Notes under the pieces: generated by a model
The model's database searches: none
Seen by the model: the letters and a program-made list of their open reading frames with translations, nothing else
What the model was told of the DNA's origin: nothing
In this document: one piece after another, positions 43,431 through 54,676 of the stretch
How the letters are laid out: each line of letters opens with the position of its first letter
Numbering within the stretch: position 1 is the first letter of the stretch
Program-made: the position numbers and the translations under genes
Assembly (NCBI RefSeq): GCF_020520425.1
Contig: NC_079487.1
Span: forward strand, 131,338,385 to 131,402,384
Direction: 5' to 3'
Source of the DNA: Spinacia oleracea
Taxonomy: Eukaryota > Streptophyta > Magnoliopsida > Caryophyllales > Amaranthaceae
Length of the DNA: 64,000 nt

Positions 43431-43435
43431 GTTTC

Positions 43436-46400
43436 GATGAGAGTAAACGGAGAGAAAGGTAGGGGAACATTCTTGGTTGGATAAAGAGGAGGAATAGTTT
43501 CAATTTTTCTTGTAATTTATACAACTCGCTAATTTGGGCAAAAAATAGCAGGTTTTGGGTCATTTTCGAACAAGGCCAAATTTATAACTAAAAAAATCAA
43601 TTTTGAGTTGCTCAAAACGCACCCAATTTTTTTTTTAAATCGAGTCTGACCAGAAAGCGGGCCTAAAAATCTACCCAAACCCCGTTATTTTCGGGTCGGA
43701 CCAGCAGCTCGAGCTCATCGATCATGATCAAGTCTAAGAAAAAGTGTAAGAAACGGGAGAAGGTGGAGGACCCAGAAGGCCAGAAGTACTTGTATATAAG
43801 ATTAGGTTTTGGTTCTTTATTTAATTTTCTATTTTATGAATATTATTGCAAAAATGAAAATAAAAACTGAAGTATTATATGAAAATAAAAACTGAAGTAT
43901 TATATGAAAATAAAACCCTTCAATACCTCTTTTCTATCATCCTTTGATAATGTTGTCTGGCTTGTACCAATAAAAAGTAGAATGCATAATAATTCTATAA
44001 GTGAGAAAGCATTGAAATATTCCCTCAAAAAATAGAAAGCATTGAGTTAACACAAAGATATTGCATGTGGCCTATATTCAAAGGCCATGTCATTTACGCA
44101 CATGTTAGAAAAATTGATCAAAAAATAATACATGTGCTTTTGGAAAGAAAATTATCAAATTGTGATCAAAAAATAATACATGTGCTTTTGGAAAGAAAAT
44201 TATCAAATTGATGTGCTTTTAGAACTACCTTTAAAATGTTGCATTTACCAATAACCGCTACTTAATTAACAGTATTTTGCTAATCAATTATAAAAAGATT
44301 CAATCATTAAAAAAAGTGTTAAACCTTCTTAAAACTAGATATTATCTGAGACGCTATCGCCAAATACAAAGACCTAAATCTTAAACAAAAATTTCATGAT
44401 TAATTGATGATATTAGTACAAGTACTTCGTATATACTCCGTACTACGGAGTACATAGTAATTTAGTATTTGGCGTATGGTATCGATCGAAATAGACCGTA
44501 AGCAATGTGAGTATGTGACAATCAAATTTCGCAATATGTGATTATGTGTGGCAATGTGGGGAATTTTACTTCTTTAGCCGGAGAATGTGGTGGTAAGGTA
44601 ACTACTAGATGGGGACTTTAATCTATAAACTAGTACGAATAGTAACTCTTATTAAGACTTTGTGTGGAGAAATCATGCCAATGTTTTTTAGAAAGATCAC
44701 ATGATCACATCTATATTAACTAATAAGGGGGCACATTGTCCCATTCCCACCAACAATTACATTTCATTTTCAGATGTAATATTCACCATTTGGAATCCAA
44801 CGACTACTTGTATGATTATATAATTTATATTCTACATATATTCATAACCATTACGTACACATTTGCGCGTAAAGTTCGACAACAAAATAATATATTGTAT
44901 TCAGGTATCTTATGTCTGTTAGCTCACTTATGCAGGTTAACGCTTGAGAGAAGGGGACGGTTAGGGAATCAACGTTCCCAAGCTTGACACGGGTGATGGA
45001 GCTCAAATTTACTATCTTCAAGTCGCAAAATGAGTTCCCTACGCCTCATCAACTATACCAAACAAGTTTGGTTATGTATAAAGTTTATGTGAAACCAAAA
45101 TTATGACCATAATTTAAAGCGTAATATACGTACATAGATGCATATAATCCATACATAATTAAAGCTACTAGTCATGGTTTGGGTTTGTTGACTTGGGTCA
45201 ATCATGAGGTGCTCGAGCATGATTTAAGTGATTTTCTAAGACATCAATTTGTTACTTGTGTGAAATATAATTTGCTTATAATCAAAGAAAATGCACCAGG
45301 GTCTAGGCCAAAAATCCAGGGTTTAACTAAACTTGACAAATTAATTCATGTTCCCCTCAATTTGTGGATTATATATTGCATGTAATTAGTTTAGTTAGTC
45401 TATTACTCGCTCGTAGACATCATTTAAGTTAAAATAGGAAGATCCATAAGAAACGAAGGGAGTACTTATTAAATAGATAATTAAAATTAAGATCTCAGCT
45501 CAAATAAAATTTCTACGAATTTAAGGTTTAGCAAAACAAAAAAATTTAGGGATCAATGAACTTAATTTGAGGATTGGAAAAAAGATTATGGGATCAATGA
45601 ACTTAATTGTGTATGTCACTGAAGAAGTATTTGCATTTCCACCCGTTTTGTATTTGATTAATAAGACCGACCAAAAATCATGGTAGTATCCATATACGAT
45701 AATACGAAGTGAAGTATCTTGATATGCAGGGTCGGAATATCGGGGGGTTAGCGGGAGCCTTGGCACCTCTACGTTCCGATTCTTTTGAAAAAACCAGTTC
45801 GAAAATATTTAAAATTTTGAAAAATAGGCAAATCTTCTTACTTTGTCCTCTAAATAAGGTATAATTTAGTTTTGACCCTCATATATATAATTTCTGATCC
45901 ACTGTTAATATGGATATAAAACTATAGATTAGTCGGTGTGAGTGTGACCCATGGAAACTATAATCTATTAAAGTATTAATTAATTATATCGAAGCACTAC
46001 ATAGTAGTAGTAGTAAAATAAATCAACTCATCCTAGAATAAACTTCAATTCCTCAACCTCAAGTTAATTGCATATATAGATCTGAAAAACACATCGATCA
46101 ACTTCATTTATATAAAATCCTACTCCGTAATAATTAATCCAGAATCCAGCTATAAAGAAAGTACACTATAACTAATAATATAATAGAAAATGCCAAATAA
46201 AGAAAAGCAAATGAAGGTTCCCACAAAATAAATAATGTAGAATGGTCTTAATTTATTGAATAATTCATGTTCCTTGTTGAAATTCTCATTGATAAATGAT
46301 TTTAGTAGTAAATAATGAGTGTGCCTTGAGTACAAGGCAAGTGCCATAACATCCACGGTATGGACCAATTAATCTCATGCATATTAGTCAACATATGTAT

Positions 46401-46463
46401 GCATCACAAATTCCCAATTGCCTACGTACTTAATTACGTTGATCATTACTATAATTAATCTAT
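43436..46463. other. Gene-poor intergenic DNA
   Basis: No coding region is recognised. Two very short tandem duplications occur: a 24-base unit at about 43855-43915 and a 48-base unit at about 44115-44210. Near 44890-45110 on the plus strand a GC-richer patch reads open for about 40 codons but matches nothing I know. Confidence 0.4.
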
Positions 46464-46465
46464 TA

Positions 46466-46889
46466 CTCCCTCCATTTCTTTTTTATGTATCCATTTCAGA
46501 AAGTGGGGAATTTTTAAGAAAATTGGAATCTTGGTTTGTATTGGTATAAATGTAATGATTGGGTGTAAGAAAAATGATTGTATGTAAGAGATTATAATAA
46601 ATAAAAAAGGAGAAAATAATAAAGAAATAAGGTACGGAGTAAGAGAGAGGAGTGATAATGATGGGTGATAAAGGAGGTGAGAGAGTGGGTATATGGGGAA
46701 GGGAAAGAATTAAATAATAGGGGTGGGGAAATTTAGGTGGGAATATGGGTAGAATCTTTAGGTATTTCGGTAATTAGATAGAAATGTAAGGGTATTTTAG
46801 GATAAAATGTATGTCCAAAAATAGAAACGGATACAACAAAAAGAAACGCTTAAAATTGAAACGGATACAACAAAAAGAAATGGAGGGAG
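46466..46889. mobile_element. Stowaway MITE, 424 bp
   Basis: Ends CTCCCTCCATTTCTTTTT and AAAAAGAAATGGAGGGAG are inverted, and TA lies on both sides (46464-46465, 46890-46891), as in Tc1/mariner-derived Stowaway elements. Near the right end the word 'gaaacggatacaacaaaaag' is tandemly duplicated. Confidence 0.85.
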
Positions 46890-46891
46890 TA

Positions 46892-47804
46892 CTATATACT
46901 AAAAGAGACACCAAGAAGGAATGACACGTGTCAATTCCTGGTGCGATTTTTTCCCGCCAAATATCACTTTTCCAAAAAAGTGTATCTGTTTGATTTTATT
47001 TTTATTCTCTACCTTTTTTTATAAACTACTCCTTATTTATGTATGGAAACAAATTTTTGTTTATAAATTATGGCAATAATAGATACGACGTAATAATTAT
47101 TATTATAAGTTGGTAATATTTTAGTCAAAACGCTATATTAATAATGGAAAATATATCACTCAATATTTGGTCAAATTTTCATATTAGCATTTTAAATATG
47201 CATATTAGATGAATAAATTTAGACGAGTATGTTGAAAAATTTATAACTATGCAAAAAATATCAAAATTCGTGCGTGTACGGAGTCTAATCTAGTTATATT
47301 ATAAAACAATCTACACATCACAAATTTGGCCCATTTGGACCACTTTAGAAAGTGTTTTATACACTTGATTTTCACTTTTATTTATTTATTTATTTATTTA
47401 CTTGAACTTATTTGAACATATTATGATGCAAGTAATGGAACTTATTTTAGTTATATTTAATTAATTATATTCGGGCAATTCTTTTTTTCTCGAACTTATC
47501 TTATTTGCACTTATCTGAATTTTTTTCCTAAAATAAGTGAAAATAAGATAAAAATAACAAATCTTCGTATTCTTGCGCACAATGTGGCATGCATGGCACC
47601 ATATATATAATTCCACAATTCGACCCACTTTCTTATTTCCTTCAAACCCTTTAGGATCCATTTACCACATTAGGCTTTCCATTGTACTAGCTTCCTTGAA
47701 ATTTTATTTTCAAACAAAAATGATAGCTATAAATTTTGCAATTTTAGATTCTCGTTCCAACTCCCTTAAGCTTAAAATTCACACAATGCAGTACATATAA
47801 AGTA
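46892..47804. other. AT-rich intergenic DNA, no gene seen
   Basis: Includes a TTTA microsatellite near 47380. The piece from 46893 to about 47297 begins 'tatatactaaaagagacacc' and ends '...taatctagttat', which vaguely resembles a degraded Helitron, but without a 3' hairpin. Confidence 0.3.
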
Positions 47805-48062
47805 CTTCCTCCATTTTTTTTTATAATTGCACCATCTTGGTTTTAGCACTATTCGCTTATTCTTATATAGTTATTTTTTGTGATTTATATGTAAGGAAAA
47901 ATATACTCATGTGGAATCTTGTTAGATTCGTCTCGAAATATACTCTCAAATTATCAGATTTTTATAATTTTTTAAAATGTATAATGAGAGATATTAGTAG
48001 TTAAAATAGTGCATTGGCAAGCGTGAAATCCCAGATGGTGCAATTAAAAAAAATGGAGGAAG
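47805..48062. mobile_element. Stowaway-like MITE, family member 1
   Basis: Ends CTTCCTCCATTTTTTTT and AAAAATGGAGGAAG are inverted and flanked by TA. The interior holds 'tcttgttagattcgtctcg', shared with three other copies in the window. Confidence 0.8.
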
Positions 48063-48361
48063 TATATATTTCATATACCAATTCGTGGACTATGGAAAAG
48101 AGTAAACATTTTCCAAAAGAAAATAAAATCATAGGTAAATAATACATTATTTATTTATTTATTAAAACTATTGATAGAAAAAATATCCCAAAATCTATTA
48201 GCTTAGAGCCGTGTTTTGTTATCCAAACACTTTTGTTATTTGCAATGTGCACCTCTCTTCTGTTTTCCACCATCTAAATTGCAGCAATATACCTCTCCAA
48301 TTATTAATAAATTTAAAATACATCAATACTCTATTTTAAAGTATTTATATTAAAGGTAATA

Positions 48362-48943
48362 TCTATACTAATATATTAAAAGGCGTTGTGAAAAATGTAT
48401 ATGTGTCACGTAAAATCAATACAATGAGGTTCGAACACCAGACCTCCAGTTTGGATGATAATTCTCATTACCATCTTAACCAACCACCAATTGTGGTTTA
48501 TCTCTTCACATTAATTTATAAATAAATGTTCACATGAAATCTATAACAAATAAATTTTTATGTGCTTTTTAATTTCTATAGACATTTTGAAAAGGAAAAA
48601 AATTAAAGTATTATGACAAACATGAAGAAACCTGATGTCATAAGTTTCATAAGAATCAACTATAGGATTGTCTTACATAGCTGCATATATATCTAATTTG
48701 GTGTTTATTAATTTGACGCACTTAGTTCCACGAGAAAACAAATTATACAAATTGTAAGATGATATGATTGAAAACTTACTTGCCATGATAAATGACTTAG
48801 CGTGCCTGTGTAGTTGACGAACTTAACGGATATTTTTCATTCTAGAGAATACAAGTATTTTGGTCAAATATTGAGCTCAAGAAAAATCTAAAACTTTAGT
48901 TATTCAATGTAGCAACCGGGGCATCGCCCGGGCCACACACTAG
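48362..48943 (+). mobile_element. Complete non-autonomous Helitron, 582 bp
   Basis: Starts TCTATACTAATATATTAAAA and ends ...ACACACTAG, inserted between A and T. Just inside the 3' end a GC-rich palindrome (CCGGGGCATCGCCCGGG) can form the terminal hairpin. These three traits define Helitrons. On the minus strand at about 48500-48430 there is a tRNA-like A-box (TGGTTAAGATGG) and B-box-like TGTTCGAACCT. No Rep/helicase gene is present. Confidence 0.8.
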
Positions 48944-49149
48944 TTAAGTATTGAAATAGGGATATTTTATGTATTATGAAAGTTGAGAGGTATTTTATGA
49001 ATGAAAGTTAAGAGGTATTTTATGAATTTTTTTAAAACTCGGGGTATTCTATATAAAAACCTTTAATTCAATTACTAAAGCAGCGCGTCTCCTGTGAGAC
49101 CAGTCACACCATCAACTTGATGGTGTGACGAGCGCGAAACCAATAGCGT

Positions 49150-49575
49150 ACCTCCCCTAAAACTATAAAAAAAAAAAGTAACAGATCTAAACTATAGAAG
49201 TAACATACCTAAACTAAAAAGTACCTCCTCTAAAATTATATATAAAAAAAATTAACATGTCTAAACTATAGAAGTAACATACCTAAACTAAAAATGTACC
49301 TTCCCTAAAACTATTCCGTATAAAAAAAAGTAACATGTCTAAACTATAAAAGTAACATACCTAAACTAAAAAAGTACCTCATCTAAAATTTTAAAAAAAA
49401 GTAACATGTCTAAACTATAGAAGTAACATACCTAAACTAAAAAAAATACCTCCTCTAAAATTATTAAAAAAAAACTAACATGTCTAAACTATAGAAGTAA
49501 CATACCTAAACTAAGAAGGTATTTCCCCTAAAACTACTCCGTATAAAAAAAGTAACATGTCTCATATAAGAATTT
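49150..49575. repeat. Minisatellite with 71-79 bp units
   Basis: About five and a half copies. Each unit holds 'aacatgtctaaactatag', 'gtaacatacctaaact', a 'gtacctcc.ctaaaa' word and a poly-A of variable length. Unit starts fall near 49179, 49252, 49331, 49402, 49477 and 49552; the last is broken off. Confidence 0.85.
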
Positions 49576-50243
49576 GGGTTACTAAAGAGGCCAAATGAGA
49601 ATAATATATCCAAACCTCGTACCTAAAATCAAAGTCTTATTTTCTTCATGATTAATGACTCAAATACAATCCTAATGCGGTCAATTCTCATTTTTATTTT
49701 GAATAATTAGCTCCTTTGTTTCATCATTTAGGAGCTGACAAACAATAATTCATGGTGATTTATTTCATTTATATATGACTATGAAATACCTCGTACGATA
49801 TATGCTTAATTTTTTCCTTCCATGAATCAAGATGACTAGATTTATGAAATATATATACTGCAATACAAATAGTTGTACTTGTTAGTCGAATACTTAGGGA
49901 TGTTAATGAGGTGGATTTTATGGGAGATCCGCCTCAAATAGGTGGGGATAGGGGGAAATTTAACGGGTAAGGGGGAAGGAATGGGTATAAAAATGATACG
50001 AAGCCGCCATGGGTGATGGGCGGGTTTGAATTTTGTGTTGGACCCACCCCACCTCTCTTCATACCCCTCAACCCGATCCGAGAATCCTTTCCTACATGAA
50101 TTAAAAAAATTATGAGAAGATCTAAAATTGAACATTATTTTTATGTGTTTGGATTTGTTTGTACGTGATGAATGAATTTAGGTGAGACTTTTAAGTATGT
50201 TTTTTTGGATTTTTTATTATGGCATGTACTTTTTTCCATTATA
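49576..50243. other. Intergenic, no gene seen
   Basis: At about 49895-50095 a GC-richer, G-strand-biased patch ('gggatgttaatgaggtggat', 'atgggcgggtttg') looks like a piece of a common plant repeat whose ends I cannot define. Confidence 0.3.
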
Positions 50244-50498
50244 CTTCCTCCGTTTCAAAAAGATCTTTACCGTTACTATTTGCACGAACTCCAATGCAAT
50301 ATTTAACTACTAATATATCCAATTTCGTATGTGAAAAAGTTATAAAAATTTAATATTCTGAAAATACATACCGAGACCAATCTGACAAGATCTTACATGT
50401 AACATTTTGATGTATATAATAGTGAGAATTTACGGTCAAAGTTTTTATACTTTGGACATATTTTCCAAAGCGTAAAGAACTTTCAGAAACGGAGGTAG
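50244..50498. mobile_element. Stowaway-like MITE, family member 2
   Basis: Ends CTTCCTCCGTTTC and GAAACGGAGGTAG with TA on both sides; 255 bp. The interior has 'cgagaccaatctgacaagat', matching the related copies. Confidence 0.75.
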
Positions 50499-50500
50499 TA

Positions 50501-51379
50501 TATGTTATTTTAGTTGTATTTACATATGTTGTCATAATCAACATAAGTTTTCACCTTGTCACAAGTCAAACTTATGTGTGAACTGTGAAGTCAATTGCGA
50601 AATGATTAGGAGTGGCTCAAGCGAAAACCTGCATAGCTAGCTAGGTTGGTTAACATGCTATAAGTACTATATGTTATCATTGTTTGCTAAATAAGAAAAA
50701 TTAGGAGAATATTGTTTGCTAAATAGGAAAAATTAGGAGAGTATTGGCGCGGGGTACACATTGGTGGGTCCGGGAAGGCCATAAACGCTTGTCCGTAAAA
50801 GGAAAAAAATAACAAAATTGATGCCAACAACTGTGTGACAACTGTCACCATATATTTGACACCAACAAATCGTGTGGTAAGACCGTGATTTTTAAACATT
50901 TATAATTGTAAAAAAATACTCTTTTTAAGGGGAAGAAAGTGACAAAATGTACAATTTTATCGAGCTGGGTAGAAAAGAAAATTATTAGGTGCACTCGGGT
51001 GTAGCGGACACCCAATGATATCTTTATGCCTTTTGGTGGTCCTTCTTGCATTTCTCTTCACATGTACCGAAAAAATGTGAGAGGATGCACGGTGCACCCA
51101 GGTGCGTCTAATATGTTTGAGGGTAGAAAATGTTAGTATTTGACTTTCAACCATCGCCCATCGGGGTCGGTCGTCTTCTGAGAAATGAATGATCTGGGAC
51201 CAATTTGTCTTAAAATTAGGAAGATAGGTGAAGATTCAAAACCGCCCTTGTTCAAATTCCCCAAAATGCTTTTTGTATAATTAATCAAAGTGAAACCAAC
51301 TCAATGTGTGAACTGTGAAGTGTCAACTAACACAAAATTGAACCACACATTTAACATGCTACTTTCGTGGTCCATTTTA
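50501..51379. other. Intergenic, no gene seen
   Basis: A 26-base word, starting 'tgtttgctaaataagaaaaa', is repeated in tandem near 50680-50740. No coding region. Confidence 0.35.
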
Positions 51380-51381
51380 TA

Positions 51382-51637
51382 CTTCCTCTATTTTTTTTTA
51401 ATTGCACCATCTGGTATTTCACGCTTGCCAATGCACTATTTTAACCACTAATATCTCTCATTATACATTTTAAAAAATTATAAAAAATTGATAATTTGAA
51501 AGTATATTTCGAGACGAATCTAACAAGATCCCACATGAATATATATTTCCTTACATATAAATCGCAAAAAATAACTATATAAGAATATGGGAATAGTGCT
51601 AAAACCAAGATGGTGCAATTATTAAAAATGGAGGAAG
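51382..51637. mobile_element. Stowaway-like MITE, family member 3 (inverted to member 1)
   Basis: 256 bp, ends CTTCCTCTATTTTTT and AAAAATGGAGGAAG, flanked by TA. Its sequence is essentially the reverse complement of the copy at 47805, including 'cgagacgaatctaacaagat', so the two lie in opposite orientation 3.3 kb apart. Confidence 0.8.
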
Positions 51638-51639
51638 TA

Positions 51640-52320
51640 GGATTCATAGAATACTAAACGAACAAGGATGATTTATAATGTACTTCTTTGAAAAAGCTGG
51701 TACAGTGGTACATGTTAGATCAATCGAGAGAATAACCTGGTTCATAATCGGATTGGTGAATTTTAGTTGGCCTTTGATGAAATAGGATTCTTAGTTCCTG
51801 TATATGGTTGTATATTAAGGTGTTTCTGGCCGATTGTTGAAACAAGGTGAGCAAAGTCTCAATTTGAAAGGATATGTCGTTCTTTCTTACTTCTTACCTT
51901 TAATAGGTTTGATTTAGTCTCATATACTATTCATCAAGGAACTGAAACTAATTTTACATACCACTTATAATATATGGTACACCTCTATGCGCATATTAGA
52001 GAATGTGACAACATCATTTATCATTCCTCAACCATCGTCTATTCATACGATCACATTGCGTATGAGTATTTAATTTTTATAATAATTTTTGAACTACCAA
52101 AAGTACAAATCTTTATTAAGTGAAAAAAAAGTTACTGCCAATCTCCTTGTAATAGGGTCAATTTTACTCATTTTGGTGGAATGTAGGAAAGTAAGTAGAA
52201 TTTACTAATAAATGAAAAAGATAATCGTAACAAAAATTAATGGATTAATGCATCTTTAACCTTTTAAAAGTTGGAGATGTGTTTCTTATGAACAGTAACT
52301 CCCAATCTCCTATGTTCTAT
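51640..52320. other. Intergenic, no gene seen
   Basis: AT-rich with no open frame of note. Confidence 0.35.
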
Positions 52321-52802
52321 TCATGAGCTCCGGGCCTTATAAATTTCGCTTCCCCAACTAAAGTCAAGGCCATAAAGGGGAACGGTCAACCGACTAATGA
52401 CCCCAAGATTTGGTTTAGCATAAAATGAGCCATTATTACTCTTACGTGAACGGAGGTCTTGAAAAGGGGAAAAATCAATCAAACTTTTGTAAAGGCAATA
52501 TATTGATCGTCAACTTTATCAATTGCTTACCTTGTTCTAGCACAAGTACAACCTAAGGGTAGTGTTATGATATCCCCTGGCTTAGAGGAGGCAACCACGT
52601 CTAAGATAGCATTCCCGAAGTATTTGGGCGGTAGTGGTGGATACAAACGGTTGCGTACATCGACAGAGAAGCCTAAGCACGTAAGGCTGCTCACGGTGGG
52701 GCTCACGCGCCTACAAGTTGGGGTGAGGAGAAAGAGATCGATAAAGCTACTTGGGCAAAATACCTTGTTATCAGTAGTAAGATGATGACCTGTTGTCTCC
52801 AA
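52321..52802 (-). pseudogene. BAHD acyltransferase remnant
   Basis: Minus strand. The first block (52802-52530) includes FSVDVRNRLYPPLPPKYFGN, the middle signature of BAHD acyltransferases, then a donor GTAAGC. The second block (about 52440-52321) reads LGVISRLTVPLYGLDFSWGS, which carries the C-terminal family motif DFGWG changed to DFSWG, followed by a stop. The catalytic HxxxD part and about 55 residues between the blocks are missing. BAHD enzymes acylate small molecules from CoA thioesters, but this copy cannot be active. Confidence 0.7.
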
Positions 52803-54676
52803 CTTTTAAATAGTTAAAGATAGAAGAATGTCTACCTAAAGTTAATTGCCCTCCTCCCCTCCTAAAAACTGTTACAACTAACCTGACTATTGAAGCCAAC
52901 CACCAATACGTACAATATTTTGAAGAAAGATATAGTAAAAAAAATGTTTGTGTTTTGCTTTTTATTTATGCATGATATGAAGCTCAAAATTTTTGTGTCA
53001 TGAGCAAGAAAAGGTTATGAAAGCCTAACAATGACGATTCTATGGAAAATTCTTGCTAGAAAAGTTGAAGAGGATGTACAAGAAATAACGGAAGAATTTA
53101 TGTAGACCTATCCGAAAATTAACATAAAATACGCCCATAAGAGAATAGCTTATCTCCTTCAAAGTATTTAATTGATGTATCACATGGTGTCATATTATAC
53201 TAAAACTATGTCTTCTACCTATCATTTGTTTATTAAATTCTTCTTTAACTTGTCACGTGTATAAGTCATTTCAATTCATAACTTTTAGATATACGCATAT
53301 AGAGTATTGAACAAAGTTGGTGCCATGTAGCCACTCCTAGCGCGCACGTGCGCGCGGCCAGGCCACTAGTATACTTAAAAGTTTTTTATTTGACATACTT
53401 TGATGTTACATTTTTATATACGTATACATGGTGCATCAACTATAGGTTATCAAATAAGACTTGGCCTAATGGTAAAAGTTTGGCCTTACTTATAAGCTAA
53501 AGATTATAAGATAAAACCCCACAGACTCTTTAGAGGTAAGGATTCTCATATGATCCTTCCTCACTTTCAACGAATATGCATGACCTATAAAGCTGCCTAG
53601 AAATACCTGTGACTTTGTGAGAGACAACATTTCAATAGAGTCGTTTATCTTACCTCCGTCCATGATAATAGAGTATACTCACTAGTCACTACTATAAGGT
53701 CCCCCTCTGCAGCTCTGCCCTATTTATTTGCCCCATTTTGCATTTATGTTCGTCTTCCAAATATTGTCTCTTTACTGTAAATGCGGGACAACAACTTTAC
53801 TCTTATATAAAATACATTTGGTTCATCCCTTTTGTCTCTTTTTAATTCCACTCACCAATTTCTTAATAAACACATTTATTTTATGGCCAAACAATAAGGG
53901 ACAGAGAAAATATAATTAGTGGACAAATGTACAACTTTAAGTAGAAATCAGACAAAAGATTACTCCATATTAGATTAAAACCTGGGCCCAACTCCATATT
54001 AGATTATTGGGTTGTACCATTGTAAAATGGGGCTCCATGCGGCTCCATATTGCTTTTATGAATATTTAACCCAGGAATTTGTGATCCAACCAGATGAATG
54101 TATTGTCTAAAAACCTAAAGATTTCTGAAGTTCTTTCACTTTTCAATCCCAAGTGTATATGCAGTTGCCCCGTAAGGCCCGTAACGACATTCGTACTTTG
54201 TACTTAGTATACTATGAATAATAGAATTAGCGTGGATCGGATAAAATATAACTAATCATTTGTCAATTGTCATATAACATGAATTTTAAAAAAGACGCGC
54301 AGCTCATTTCAATACTCGCTCGTACATTTTCTCTCCCCTCCCACACCTTACACATTTTCACATAATCCTTCTTTATATAATATTGACTCTTCTTGTTTGA
54401 CAAAACTCAATAGACTGCACATGTATGATGTATTATACGGAGTATAAAACAACAGAATTATGTAAAATTGAAATATTGTACCAGAGAACATAAGAAATAC
54501 TCATCATACATAACAAACACACAAGTAATATTGTTTAAGTATTTTACACACAAGTAATTATTAAATCATACAGTACAAAAACTGTTGATAATACACTAAT
54601 GCACACTTATATAGAAATGCATGTTAACAAATAAATCGTCCTAACACAATTGCATAAACGTTACAGAAATTCCTGG
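52803..54676. other. Intergenic; possible Helitron 3' end
   Basis: No gene is seen. At 53340-53370 a GC-rich perfect 16-base palindrome (gcgcgcacgtgcgcgc) is followed by 'ggccaggccactag' then T, like a Helitron 3' terminus; the matching 5' end was not found. Near 53465 'ttggcctaatggtaaaag' resembles a tRNA A-box. Confidence 0.4.

Noticed and set aside
44736-45385. Two short plus-strand open frames as genes
   Set aside because: No recognisable domain, no splice context and composition like the surrounding intergenic DNA.
49150-49575. CRISPR-like array
   Set aside because: This is plant nuclear DNA, the units have no spacers of uniform length, and no cas genes exist; it is a minisatellite.
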